Part shown: piece after piece, positions 23,006 through 35,024 of the stretch
Layout of the letters: the number at the start of each line of letters is the position of its first letter
Position numbering within the stretch: the first letter of the stretch is position 1
Source: Daldinia sp. FL1419
Lineage: Eukaryota; Ascomycota; Sordariomycetes; Xylariales; Hypoxylaceae
Assembly (NCBI GenBank): GCA_025201765.1
Contig: MU623476.1
Coordinates: 31,356-95,355 of the forward strand
Reading direction: 5' to 3'
Length of the DNA stretch: 64,000 nucleotides
The notes under the pieces: model-generated
Database searches by the model: none
What the model was told of the DNA's origin: nothing
What the model saw: only the letters and a program-made list of their open reading frames with translations
Made by a program: the position numbers and the translations under genes

Positions 23006-24354
23006 AGTCTAGTATAAGTATAGTAGTGCTGAAAGGTAGTAGTGTTAAGTGATGGAGTGTCTTGGTAGGTTTTTTCAGATGTTGGTGGTAAACGAAATCC
23101 TCCAAACATGAAGCCTCAAAGGAACAGCAATTCCGATAGAGGTCGTCATCGTGTTAATTTTGATCGAGCGAGTTGTCATACATTGTTCCGGACTAAGGGG
23201 GTTAAGTGAATGTTTGAAAATTCACCGAGAGCTCTCCAAGGTATATACTTTGCGAATTATAGCTGTCATTCAGCGTCTAGCCAATCGATAACTTGCCAAT
23301 GGGCCTCGAAGGATAAAGTGGCCGAGTATTGCGCCGTGTCACACGTCATCAGCTCTTGACACGAGTAGACCGAATATTCGTGGAATAAATATTCATATCG
23401 ACGTGAAGCAATTGGTCTCATGGTGTTGTTGCCGTAATAATAGCTCTAGGGGTGGCATTTATTAGTCGTTAGAAATATAAAATAATTCGTTCAGCTAGGT
23501 ATAGGTCCTCGTTGTCGTTATATGAGACGTTATTATCGAGGATCCAGCAAGTCATGTACTATGTAAGCTATTTTCGTCCAAGCCTCGTCACAGGTACCGG
23601 ATCCTTCCGAGTCAAGCGTCAGCAAATAAAAACACATAAAGACCAAATAAAGCCTGCTTAACGGGAGCTCCTATTGTAGGTAGCTGAACCCTCGGTCGTT
23701 CTTAGTAAGTTGGATCGTGCTGGTTCTTATGCACGTCGGTGCCATTCCCACTCTCCAATCCGTGGAATCTCCGCGCACACCAAGCCGCGGTTCGTTCCTG
23801 GTTGGGCGAATCGAAGCGCATGCGCTGAATCTCTTTCGGCCTATTGCAACGCGTCGCACGATTTGGGGTGACGATCGTTTCATGCATCAAGGGGCGGCCT
23901 AGCTTCATCTGGAAAGGGGTTACAGGGTAGAAGATGGGGCTGAGGTTAACGGTATTATTGCATTAAGCATACCCTTCACCTATTTGACCGTGCATTTTAT
24001 TTCCTAATGTCGAAAAACGTCCAATAAATGCTTCTGGTAAGGATGGCGGAGTTAGTAACGGAGCTTCTGTCGGCCATTTTAGGTATGTCGGTCGTTCTTG
24101 GACTCGGTCCGTGTACTGTTGAAATCGGCCTCTTATGAAATGTGACCGGCGGCGGGGACGGAGTCGAAGCTGGACGGAGATGAGACAAGTTGTCTTAGTT
24201 TCGTGCGGTCTTAATCGTGAACCACGCCGCCCCCGTACTATAAGTGTGACGTGAAATCCTGATGAATCTCTCCTCTTCTTTTCATCAGCTACCCGCCAAT
24301 CTCCTCTAGACAACATCGCCCTTGGGTATCTAATCGCTCATACTCGTCGTAAAT
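23006..24354. other. Intergenic region upstream of alpha-amylase
   Basis: No gene is supported in this 1.35 kb stretch. The proximal 250 bases are CT-rich before the start codon at 24355 and are the presumed amylase promoter. I looked for an AmyR-type CGG-N8-(C/A)GG site and did not find a convincing one. Confidence 0.45.
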
Positions 24355-25861
24355 ATGCGCGTTTCGCTAGCCTCGCTCGCGCTCATTTCCAAGCTGTTCA
24401 CCGTGGCCCTCGCGGCCGACGAGGACGCCTGGAAATCTAGAAACATCTACTTTGTACTGACAGATCGTGTGGCTCGAAGCAGCGACGACAATGGAGGCGA
24501 TGCATGCGGCGATCTCTCGAATTACTGCGGTGGTACCTTCAAAGGTCTTCAATCGAAACTCGACTACATTGCTGGTATGGGCTTCGACGCTATCTGGATT
24601 ACACCCGTAGTTACCAGTGAGTCTCATCTCCCTCGTGCTACGTTTTCCCTCAGTAATCTAATTATCGCGTCGAATTAAGACGCCGATGGTGGTTATCACG
24701 GATACTGGGCTACAGATTTATACGGCATCAATCCGAACCATGGTACGGCAGACGACCTTAAAGCTCTAGTCAGCGCTGCGCATGAAAAGGTAACTAAGAC
24801 TCAGCATCCCTTCGTGATGAACCGCTGACTTAAAACTCGGCAACTAGGGCATTTACATCATGGTCGATGTGGTCGCAAACCACGTGGGTGCATCTACCCT
24901 CGGCGACCGCAAGCCAGAGCTACTGACCCAAGAAAGCTCGTACCACGCGCAATGCGAGATCAACTACTCTGACCAGAACAGCATAGAGAATTGCTGGATC
25001 GCTAACCTTCCTGATCTGAACACTCAAAGCTCCGAGGTTAGGTCCGCCTACCAGGACTGGATTAGGTATCTCATATCGGAGTATGGCTTCGACGGTGTTC
25101 GTATCGACACGGTGAAGCACGTTGAGAAGGACTACTGGCCGGGATTCTCCGGAGCCGCCGGAGTCTACACGATCGGCGAGGTCTTCGACGGAAACCCAGA
25201 CTACGTCGCGGGCTATGCTGATCTAATGTCCGGATTGCTCAACTACCCCATATACTACCCGATGAACAACTTCTACCAGCAAAAGGGTTCAAGCCAGGCT
25301 CTCGTCGATATGTTTGATCAGATCAGCTCGCTATTCCCCGACCCCACGACACTCGGCTCGTTCCTCGACAACCACGATAATGCGCGATGGCTAAACTCGA
25401 AGAACGACCTTTCTCTGCTTAAGAACGCGCTCGCCTACGTCATTCTTGCGAGGGGTATCCCAATTGTGTACTACGGAACCGAACAGGCGTACGCCGGTGG
25501 TAACGACCCCGCCAACCGCGAAGATCTCTGGCGCAGCGGCTTCAACACCGACGCCGAAATTTACAAGGCTATCTCTAAGCTGTCCGCCGCTAGAAAATCG
25601 GCCGGGGGTCTAGCTGGTAACGACCATACCCATCTATACGTCGCGGATACTGCTTATGCCTGGAGCCGGGCCGGTGGTGACCTCGTTGTTCTCACGACTA
25701 ACAGCGGATCGGGATCGAGCAGCCAACACTGCTTCAACACGCAAGCTCCTAACAAATCCTGGAACAACACCTTTAGCACCGGATCGTACAGCTCTGACGG
25801 CGATGGAAAGGTCTGTCTGGACGTTAGCAACGGCGAGCCGGTCGTCCTGGTCGCATCGTGA
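24355..25861 (+). CDS. Secreted alpha-amylase, glycoside hydrolase family 13
   Basis: There are three exons, 24355–24616, 24680–24789 and 24848–25861, giving 461 residues. A signal peptide covers about 1–20 (ending ALAA). The four GH13 regions are present: DVVANHV; GVRIDTVKH with nucleophile Asp211; IGEVFDG with acid/base Glu235; and FLDNHDNAR with Asp301. The GGYHGYWATDLYG segment early in the barrel is typical of fungal TAKA-type amylases. The protein ends soon after a short domain C and has no starch-binding CBM20 module. It should cleave internal alpha-1,4 bonds of starch outside the cell. The length is somewhat below that of the Aspergillus enzyme. Confidence 0.95.
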
Positions 25862-26804
25862 AATCGCGTGCGGCGTAAAACGGGATAGGGACTGTCGATC
25901 TTGATAGAATGCCTTAAATACCTACTATAGTAGGTAAGAGGTATCTATATGTCGTCTAGGGGGGCGTGAGGACAAAATGTAACGGTCGCCTGTTTAATGT
26001 ATGGGACTTATTATTAGGTTGAAATAAAATGGCGAAAGCTGAATTATTAAAACAGCTGAATAAAGCAAAGCTCCTCCGACGAATATTACGTAAATATCTA
26101 ATTAAAATGGGATCAACTATTGAAGAAGGTGCATAAGCGGTACGTATGTCTCGGGACCGGCCGTGGGTACCCTTTTAGTGGGTACTTACTTTAGCACCCG
26201 GATCAGTTGAAATATCGCACGGCGGCCGGCTTACAAAACGCCCGATGAAGGCGTTCCTATGTACCCCCATACCCCTAAATAAATCTGTTGGTTACCAGTT
26301 ACCGTACGTACTAACAGATATGCTACACCATGTCAGCGTTAGCGTTACTAAAAGGCACTGACGTATAAGGCTTTCGGATTCGGACTCGAGCGTCCGCCGT
26401 GCTTCCGTCGTATGTGCCAGTGTTCCGAACTCCGAGAACAAGAGGCATGTATATCTTATATATGAGAGCTGGACCTACTGCCAGAAACATTTTGAGTTTT
26501 TTTTTATAATTATCTAATCAAAAATAATTAAATAAACAGATTCGACTTAGACTAAATCATCCGGGTTTACCTGAGGCAGCAAACATTCAGACATTTTGAG
26601 CGTTCTGTTCCACTTACATTGTGTTTGTGCAACCGCATTAACGGAAGTCCGTTTGCTTTTTCTTTTTCTAGAGCAGCGCCATAAATGATAGATCTCTTTT
26701 CGCGGAATCATTAATATCCCCCCCTCTCTGTCTTACCTCACTTCGTTCGACCTCTCTTACATCTCCATAGCGCCATCACGAGCGCAATCTGTCTTTGCCA
26801 AAGA
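25862..26804. other. Intergenic region
   Basis: No gene is seen. The stretch is AT-rich with a T-run near 26497–26506. The last 100 bases before 26805 are CT-rich and serve as the leader of the b5 reductase gene. Confidence 0.45.
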
Positions 26805-27794
26805 ATGAATGCTAGAGTACTCTCCGCAACTCGTCTATCTCGAGGCATAACTGGAGTCGCAATTTTCGGAGCTAGCGCAGGATTATACTATACGTATATG
26901 AGAAACATGGCTTACGCGGATTCTGGTTCGCCAAAGAAGGCTTTCGGCTCGGGCCCGGCGTTTTTGTCTCTTGAGCTCGAGAGCAGCGAGGCTGTAAACC
27001 ACAACACGAAACGACTACGATTCAAGCTACCTACAGAAGATACTGTCAGCGGCCTGACGCTGACGTGTAAGTAAAAACCATAAACTCATATACCAATATT
27101 CGTTGCTGACAATCGGAAAGCCGCGCTCTTAACGTACTCTTGGCCAAAAGGCAGCACACTTCCTGTCGTGCGCCCTTACACGCCAATAAACTCCCTGGGT
27201 AAGGATCCCTTGTTCTAGCAACGTTGAATATGGTCTCATACTATATAATTAGATGAACGAGGTGCTTTAGAACTTCTGATAAAGAAGTATCCCGATGGCA
27301 AGCAGAGCACATACATACACTCCTTGAAGCCGGGAGACACGCTGCGCTTCGTCACCAAGATCCCAGGTTACAGCTACCAGCCCAATAAGCACTCTGAGAT
27401 CTTACTCGTCGCCGGAGGAGCCGGTATCACTCCCATCTATCAACTTATCCGGGGTATCTTGGAAAACCCGGAGGACCGCACCAAGATGAACTTGGTATTC
27501 GGCGTAAACTCAGATGCCGACATACTTCTAAGAAAAGAACTCGAAGAGTACGCAGCAAACTTCCCCGGCCGCTTCAACGTCACATATGCTATCAGCAAAC
27601 CGGCGGCTGGCTCGCCATTCCGACAAGGCTACGTTACCAAGGAGTTGCTCAATGAAGTAGCGCCCCAATCAAGCTACGACAAAGTGTTTGTTTGCGGACC
27701 ACCACCTATGGAAACGGCGCTAGTAGGAAGTTGGCAGAAATCGGGCATCTTGCGTGAGCTCGGGTATCGGAAGGATCAGATACACAAGTTCTAA
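26805..27794 (+). CDS. MCR1: Mitochondrial NADH-cytochrome b5 reductase (Mcr1-type)
   Basis: There are three exons, 26805–27066, 27121–27198 and 27253–27794, giving 293 residues. The N-terminus is basic (MNARVLSATRLSRG) and runs into a hydrophobic segment (about 16–30), as in the outer-membrane/intermembrane-space Mcr1 proteins. The FAD-binding RPYTP motif lies in exon 2; the NADH-binding GGAGITP and CGPPPM motifs lie in exon 3, with the usual C-terminal F. The enzyme passes electrons from NADH through FAD to cytochrome b5 or similar acceptors and is linked to sterol synthesis and antioxidant recycling. Length and domain order are normal. Confidence 0.95.
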
Positions 27795-28971
27795 GCGGCC
27801 AGTTGGATGGATTGGAGCATTGGAAGACATTACCTAGACCCATAAATACTGGGCATTCCCCTCGACTAATATACATATAGCATCTATAATTCTTGTCATA
27901 TCTAAAAGGCCGTATTCATTACTAAAATCATCAGGATAGACGTTTACTATTGTCTGGGCGGACGCTGAAATAGCAATTATCCTAATCAGTTGAAGACTAT
28001 TAATGCCCACACCGAGCATTGAAAGTTTTCAATACTTCTTGTAGTTGATCTTATAAGATAGGGGTTACAGTAAAGGTATTTTAACGTAGCGTATAACCTT
28101 ATTTAACCTTTATTCCCCGAGGTCGTGTATCCTACGATGACTTTCGCCCGCATGTTTACCTATTTTTTTCCTTTATAAATAATAATTGAGGATAAGTGAG
28201 GCCTCCATACAATTTCCCGTTATTATCTGTGGTCCCGAAAATTTCTTGGGCTTCCGAGCCAATATCAGTATTCCTTAGGATTATCCCCGGTGGGCATAAA
28301 AAGACAACCATATATAGCAAAGCCTAGTTAAATATGTGTCAAGGTTTCAATTATCTCATAAGAAAAATCTACACACGTGCAATTGGGACGGAAAGACCGG
28401 CATATCATCTCTCAACTACGTAGCTACTGATTTAGCCGGAGCTCAAAGATCGGCATTGGCCAAGATCACCTTGCGGCTAAGACCTCCAATCACCCAGCAT
28501 AGTTCAGCCCAATGTTAGCGGTTAAGTTACCTCGGAGCCTCAAGGAGAACGGTCGGAAACGGAGGTCGTGGGAAATCGGGCTACTTTGCCGAGTTTTGGC
28601 TATGGGATCCATCCCGAATGTCTTGGAGGCAGGGAATTCTCCCAGACGCAACGAGCAAAGACTAGCATGTGGAGGATGAGCTCTTAGCAAATAGTTATCA
28701 TAAACAGCTGTTTCTTCGGTATTATATGTAAGGAGCATGGCGTTTTTGCATGATCGTATCCGATACTTAGCCTCGCTTGGCCTTCTCTGTTAGTCGATCG
28801 CACACAATATGCACATCTTCATTTGCATCCGGCCGAACCACAAAATCGGACATGGGAATGACAACTTTGAAAAGTTAAGATCGACTCTCGGAACACTATA
28901 CTTATAACTGGCTTGTGTGACTATTAAGTCAGGCAGGTTGTTCCCTCAGTTTTGTGCGATGGTAACTGAAA
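27795..28971. other. Intergenic region
   Basis: About 1.2 kb of AT-rich DNA without a supported gene. Small open frames on both strands near 28336–28738 overlap each other and show no family pattern. Confidence 0.45.
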
Positions 28972-30383
28972 ATGAAGACCCGAGCTGGTTCACTCCCTGA
29001 GTTGCTCTGCACCGTGGGCCTCTTCGTACCACGCGTCGCATCTTATACTCATATTTCGGCTGCTAGAGGCCAATGTCCACCGAATTTACCAGCAGCGTTA
29101 CAGTCTCAGGTGCAATTAGGATGCCCACATCCAGTTGACGCGAAGACCACTGATCGGCCTGTTGACTGGTCACCATGGACGCATCCACCAGAATGCGTGC
29201 ACTCAAAAAAGTCGCCAGGGGAAACATACTGCGTCTACTCTAATTCAGAGCATGGGAACGGGGGAATCAGCATAATAACAAAGCCAGAAACGGCAGCCAA
29301 CGCAGTTGATATTTTAAACGACTCTGGCTGGACTCACTTAAAACACTTCGTCAATAATAGCGCCGGACCCGCATATGAAGTTACCGAGATACCCGGGAAG
29401 GGGAAAGGAGTCATTGCGATGCGCCGTATTAAGCGCGCCGAAGCAATCATGGCGGATTGGGCCGCCTTAATAGTAGACTTGGATTTCCCGACTTCAATAG
29501 TACGGACGGAAGGATATCGACTACTTCATAGAGCTGTCGATCAGATGGCGGATCCAGATCGCGTACTCGAGTTGGCTCGCAGCAGCGCCTTTTCCGGGGA
29601 TATCGTGGAGGACGTCTTGAGGACTAATTCCTTTTCGTTTACGCTGGCGGATGAATCTCATATGACCTTATATCCCGAAGTTTCTGTAAGTCCTCTATAA
29701 TTCGCCCGTCTACGATGCTTTTGGAACACTAATGAGTTATGATAGAGAGTTAACCATGCATGCCGACCAAAGTAAGGATTGATGGCGATGGTAGCTAGAC
29801 TATTTCAAGAGAAGCTAACTCCGCCACCAGTTCCTTCATAAGGTTCACGCCTTCAAGTTTAGCAGTGAGCATTGTTGCTTTAAGAGATATTGAGCCCGGA
29901 GAGGAAATCACTATTACCTGTAAGTCAAAACTACTCAAACAGCCGTGTAAAAGTATACCGTTAATTATCCCTCTAGACGTCCCTCTAGGAAAGACCACAG
30001 ATGAAAGACACGCAGCATTAAAGAAATGGGGTTTCGAGTGCACATGCTCGCTCTGCACGGGATCTAAAACCGAAATTGCGGCGTCCGACTACCGCAGGCA
30101 GAAAATCAAGGCCTTGCGCCAGGAAGTCATGAAAGCTGTCGAAGTATGGGACGGGAGCAGGGCCGTCAAGCTCACACACGAAGTCCTTAAACTCATGATG
30201 GAAGAGGATCTCGTGCCGTTGTATTCTAGCCAATACGAGATTATGGCGCGGCTTTACTGGAAAGCCAAGGATAAGGCGACCGCAACTAAATACGCGCAGA
30301 TGTCGATAGACACGCTGGTGGACCAGGGATATCTCGAAGAAAGCCCGAATTCACTGCCGGCATTACTTAGCACTTTTGATTAA
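28972..30383 (+). CDS. SET-domain protein with signal-peptide-like N-terminus
   Basis: There are four exons, 28972–29685, 29746–29771 (26 nt), 29831–29919 and 29977–30383, giving 411 residues. The SET core runs from about GKGKGVIAMRRIKRAEAIMADW to DIEPGEEITITY. The small exon encodes RVNHACRPN, the hallmark NHxC motif. Post-SET cysteines CTCSLC follow. These motifs match the fungal SET5/SMYD-like class of lysine methyltransferases. The first 25 residues contain a hydrophobic stretch (LLCTVGLFV) and resemble a secretory leader, followed by a Cys/Pro-rich region. That is unexpected for a chromatin enzyme, so secretion or an ER location is possible. The methyl acceptor is unknown. Confidence 0.85.
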
Positions 30384-31009
30384 ATGAGGGAAAAAGGCCA
30401 TCTCACTTTCTCTATCCCTCGGTTATAAGCTGTGTCGAGGCCCCTTTTTCATCTTGGGGGGGGACACATCTCAAAGGCAGCAACTAATTGTCTTGGCCTC
30501 TACGTGTATAATAGACCAAACATATATCATATACTAAGTATCTCGTCATTAGGCCTGGAACTAGAAGCCATCATATTATACAATATAACCTTTCGGCTGT
30601 TTATGCGAGTTGCACAAGGTAAAATTGATGCATCGGAGTTATAGCGCCTGGGCAACTCTGGCTATTTATATGCAACTACCGGGATAACTCACGCTTATAG
30701 GAATACCACTACACAGTGTAATTTCGTGTCGTTCAGCCATCTCAGCCCCTCATATACCGGCATCTACCGCACACTTACCGGTTCAAGCTCTGACAAGAAA
30801 TTCCCATTTGGTGAATCTGTATTCAAGGTTCTAGATCGAATTGAAACTGTCTACGTTGAATTTCATCTAAAATTTGGATACATATTCACGTACATAGGTA
30901 TATATCTTCGTCGTATATAAGCCGCCCCCGCATCAACCTTTGAATCTGATCGATGAGGATATAACATTGCCCAAACCAACCTACAGCAGTTCCAGAACAC
31001 CAACCAACC
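30384..31009. other. Intergenic region
   Basis: AT-rich spacer with no gene seen; it holds the promoter of the acetyltransferase gene at 31010. Confidence 0.45.
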
Positions 31010-31631
31010 ATGACTAGTACAGCACTTTTCTCTGCTTCTCTCATATCACCTGAAGTGTCCAATTCTTTCCCCACGGGCTTCGTCATCCGCCCCTTAGAAA
31101 AGGGCGACTATGCCAAGGGTTTCTTAGACTGCCTACGGGTTCTTACATGGATGGGCGACGTCACCGAGGCCGAATTCAATGAACGATTCGATGATATGCT
31201 TGAGTCCAGGGGAACTTATTACTTTGCCGTGATCGAGCATGAAGGCCGCATCATCGGAACCGGCGGTTTAATAGTGGAAAAGAAATTGTGAGTTTCCCCA
31301 ATCCTAACTATGGCCCTCGCTTTACTCTATAGTCAAACACATAACATTAAAATATCCTGCGAAATTCTTACTATAAATTAGTATACACCAGCGCGGCAAG
31401 TGTGGGCATATCGAAGAGATTTCGATTGCCAAAGAGCACCAGGGCAAGGGTTTAGGATTAAAGATGATTCAAACGTTGGACTCTATATCGATCAACTCAG
31501 GATGCTATAAGAACATTCTAAACTGCGGCCCAAAAAATGAGCCCTTTTACGTCAAGTGCGGGTATAAGAGCTCGGGGCTGGAGATGTCGCATTACTTCGA
31601 GGAGGAGCAGGATGAGTATCATCGGGGATAG
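31010..31631 (+). CDS. GNA1: Glucosamine-6-phosphate N-acetyltransferase (GNAT family)
   Basis: There are two exons, 31010–31287 and 31382–31631, split by a 94-nt GT–AG intron; the product has 175 residues. The N-terminal part has FVIRPLEKGDYAKGFLDCLRVLT, typical of Gna1. The acetyl-CoA loop is HQGKGLGLKMI, and the C-terminal NCGPKNEPFYVKCGY is characteristic of this enzyme. It makes N-acetylglucosamine-6-phosphate from glucosamine-6-phosphate and acetyl-CoA, on the route to UDP-GlcNAc for chitin and glycoproteins, in the cytosol. It is a single-domain protein of normal length. Confidence 0.95.
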
Positions 31632-32807
31632 GCAACGACGAGGAATACGAATAGGGGGACAAGACAGTAAGGGGCTGAATTTAGATATTTTAAGTAGTTA
31701 CACAGTGATTGATATCTGGGGTTCTCTCAATGCTATCTATAGACCAGCCAGTTGTTGCATTCCGAGTTGGTTGGATTTCACATAGAAAACACCATACGGG
31801 AAGGAGACTACGTACGGCAGTTGTTCCTAATGGATTATATCACTAACTAGGCATAGCACGAGCAGTTCAACTCGATACCATTGCAGCCTATAAGCCATTG
31901 GTATGATCAAAATACCCTATAATGGGAATTATATTGTGACGAATATGACCCCTGCGCAAGCCTTGATGTCGTAACGCTCGCGGATAACGGGGCTGAACAG
32001 TAGTTTATTCGAGATATACATGTAATATGGTTGGTCCAAATAGATCAAGGCATTCAGTATCCCGTATCTATTCTGATGCCTATTTGGACCAAGCCGTGCT
32101 ATACTTATCTCTCCGTTCGGCCCCCACCGATACATTGACCAGTAGTATAAAGTTCGAGCCTCGCCGCTACTATTTGATCTATCGCAATCAGCCCTATAAG
32201 AGATCGTCTTCCGCAGGGGTCGCCGGCATTGGTGGCCCAGTCGTACCAATGGAACAAAGTGCTGCACGTCAATGTGCATTCAAGCCGGGAGCTGAAACAA
32301 AAATAACAGTTGGAGATTGGTTGATCCGCGATTACGTCCTCCGTGGGGTGTTACGATCAGCTCACCTTCTCGTGTTAGACATACATGAGTTCCTGCATAA
32401 AAGGTATGCAGATAACCTACTACCCCATGGCTGGGAGCGAATGAGATTGTCGCCCACTGGCCTTGTGGGAATCGCGTCCGTGATAGATCAATCGATAACG
32501 CATTATCAAGGCACAAATGTACGTAAAGTGTAAGAAAGTTTGATGATCAAGTGCAAAAGATAAGATTAAATTTGACCACCGATGTAAGTGATATGAAATG
32601 TCTCCGGTAACTATACATATCTAATAGCCTTGAGGCGATCCTGTAGTTTTCCTTGCTGGGTATTCAGCTTCCGATAATAATGAAGAGACCCATATCTATG
32701 GTATAACGCGGTGTCCTCCCCCCCCCCCCCAAAAGCCGCCAAGAATCCCGTCCCAATCCCAATCCCTAACGCGCCTGGTGTAGATAAATAAGACTTGTCA
32801 AGTCGAA
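31632..32807. other. Intergenic region with a short inverted repeat
   Basis: No convincing gene lies here. A 168-codon frame at 32027–32533 (+) overlaps two frames on the other strand and has no family pattern or typical leader. An inverted repeat is listed separately. A C-run of about 14 bases is at 32717–32730. Confidence 0.4.
32031..32092. repeat. Short inverted repeat (13-nt arms)
   Basis: The arm at 32031–32043 (TTGGTCCAAATAG) is repeated inverted at 32080–32092 with a 36-nt spacer. It could be a hairpin remnant of a small transposon, or chance. Confidence 0.5.
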
Positions 32808-33215
32808 TCAACGGGACCCCGAGTGAGAATTTCCATTCTTTCGTTCTTTTTTGGCGGAAGAATGCCTGTAGTCCGGAGTCGGGGCACTCTCCTCGTAACC
32901 AGTGCTGTGGTGGTTGTAGACATCGACACTAGATCGGCTTGTGATATCAACTGTGTAGTTATCTTTGGTTATGTTAGTTATAAAAGTATAAATAAGAGTT
33001 CTTTGCGAGTAGCACGCACCAGCCTTGGAGGATCGACCGTGAGTAACTTGTGCCTCCCCAGAAGAGCCACTGGTAGGGTAAGACGGGTAAGAGGTCGAGC
33101 TAGTGCCTAGACTAGTACGCGAGGTCGTCGTGCTGTATGAACTTGCGGATGGCGAACGGTAGGAACGGCGGTCGTCAACAACGATTGTATAGTTGTTCCC
33201 GTTGTATGATGCCAT
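32808..33215 (-). CDS. Small Ser/Tyr-rich low-complexity protein
   Basis: There are two exons on the minus strand, 33215–33020 and 32962–32808, with a 57-nt intron (GTGCGT to AAAG), giving 116 residues. The protein is rich in Ser, Thr and Tyr in the first half and basic at the C-terminus (SSAKKERKNGNSHSGSR). No domain is recognised. The intron length is a multiple of three and has no stop, so retention would add 19 residues. The frame, splice sites and AT-rich upstream region are the only support. It might be a stress-type or disordered protein; function unknown. Confidence 0.5.
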   Translation of the reverse strand: MASYNGNNYTIVVDDRRSYRSPSASSYSTTTSRTSLGTSSTSYPSYPTSGSSGEAQVTHGRSSKAGACYSQRTLIYTFITNITKDNYTVDITSRSSVDVYNHHSTGYEESAPTPDYRHSSAKKERKNGNSHSGSR

Positions 33216-33671
33216 TGTTTTGGTAGTAATGAGTATTTGGGTAAGGGTATAGAGTATCAAGCAGAGTGTTTAACAAATAAGTATTTTATAAAGATTTTTA
33301 AAGTCTTGACGAACTTGTCTGATAGCTGAAGAGATGATGGGAATGTAGATAGAGATCTAGAAGAAGGAGACGAGAGGAGACGAGAGGCATCCTACTTTAT
33401 ATGCAAAATAAATGGGAGAGGATAAGGTACTTTACCTTGCAATACTTACAAGAAGGGCTTGTATACAGAGTACTATCTATCACATGGCTGTACGAGCAAG
33501 CAAGCTTCGAAATCATCATGTAGCAGCTAGAACAAACAGCAACCGCGCCTCAGGCTGATCCGATTGGGGGTATTAGGCCGGAATGAGTAGTGAGACCGTA
33601 GAGATACCAATACTCACCGAGGCGCATGAGTCACCTGAGCTTCAAGGCAGAAAGGAGAAAATAAAATAAAA

Positions 33672-33703
33672 GTGGTGGTGGTGGTGGTGGTGGTGGTGGT
33701 GGT
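33672..33703. repeat. GGT trinucleotide microsatellite
   Basis: About ten uninterrupted GGT/GTG units are visible, followed by a short T-run. It lies upstream of the minus-strand low-complexity gene. Confidence 0.95.
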
Positions 33704-34289
33704 TTTTTTGAGGCAACTGAGCATTTGCGAATTTCAGCTTAGAGAATTAAAGGTCATGTACGTAGAAATGAGTCCAAAAATGACTAATTGCGAGTGCCAA
33801 GGTGGGGACTTATGCCAGGGTCCTAGAATTCAGTGCTGAATATGCCTAGAGGCAGTGCTACTAATTACTTCTTTATTATTATTGTTTTATTACGGTATCG
33901 TGGAAATCCGAGGTGAAGGGGATGGAAAAGAAAGGACGATAAAGTGGCTGATTGGAAAGTTAAAAAGAAGAGTTACATTGGGGGTTAACTTGTTAGCCAT
34001 TTTTAAGGGTCGTCAAGTTACCAATTTGTTACAGCTTCCAAGTATATAATAGTAGGAAACGTGATTATTACCTCCATAGATCATTTTAAGTAATGTTAGG
34101 GCCTAAAATAGGCCTACAGAGGCCTAAAGAATCCTTATGATGGGGAAGAGTTGACGCGGGGTGGCCTAGCTTTGAGGCCGACTTGCCATATGGCAAAGCT
34201 GTAATAAATGCGGCATGTGATTTGAGATTCTAGATTCGTTACAAAATACAGTGCTAAAATATGTACTCCAATGGAAGCACTGTGTGGCT

Positions 34290-34306
34290 TGTGTGTGTGT
34301 GTGTGT
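34290..34306. repeat. GT dinucleotide microsatellite
   Basis: Eight GT units are seen in non-coding DNA. Confidence 0.9.
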
Positions 34307-35024
34307 CATACGCGGAAATACATGAGGTACCTACACTTGGAATGTCTGCAGGTGTTTTTGGAACTTCTTACTAACCTACATGTATTCAACGTCGACCCGA
34401 GAGAGGCCTGTACTAAGGGGGCGTAAGAAGCGGCTATGGTACTAGTAACCTAGGTAAGTTTGGTTTGCCCTTGATTGGCGGCCAAAGACTGTTGGTTGCC
34501 TATTTGCCTATTTGGTTAACCTAGTAGGAGAGTTATCTCTTGTAAGCCAAGCCAAAGTCCTAGATTTTAGTCCTTTTTAGTTCTATAGTTCTACGTTGGC
34601 ACGAGGTACATTGACTTACTTCTTTCCTGTCTCATATTTTATTGTAAAGACTGCTTATAGACGCGTGTGTTCGTGAGGCCCTATGCAGTCATCCATTGCG
34701 CATACAGCCGGCTGTTAAATTCGTATACGAAATGCAGTAAGAGTTCCATTATACATATTGACATACACAAACTTATATCTGTTCAGCCTTGCAGATAAAA
34801 TACATTGGTTCATCCATGGAACTGAAACGCGCTACTGGCTGACAGTCGACGTGGCTTGTTCAAAGACTAGGTAATAACTTGTTCTCACCGAAATGGAAAT
34901 GGGTGGTAAAAATGTCAAGTCTGCAAAGTCCCCACTACGAGCTGTGAGACCCTCTAAATGTGGCAAATTATGAGGTATGTAGGCATCTTTCCTTATGAAC
35001 ATACCTACTATCAAGCTGCCAGTA

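Noticed and set aside
24100..24200. Possible AmyR binding site (CGG repeats) before the amylase gene
   Set aside because: The CGG triplets near 24147 have spacings other than eight bases, so the site is not supported.
23963..24316. 117-codon frame on the minus strand upstream of the amylase
   Set aside because: It is Arg/Pro-rich, antisense to the amylase promoter and lacks splice or domain support.
20413..31009. Secondary-metabolite cluster around the SET and kinase-like genes
   Set aside because: No polyketide synthase, peptide synthetase, terpene synthase or P450 gene is present; neighbours are housekeeping or secreted hydrolases.
32027..32533. 168-codon open frame on the plus strand
   Set aside because: It overlaps comparable frames on the other strand, has no family pattern, and an inverted repeat lies in its beginning.
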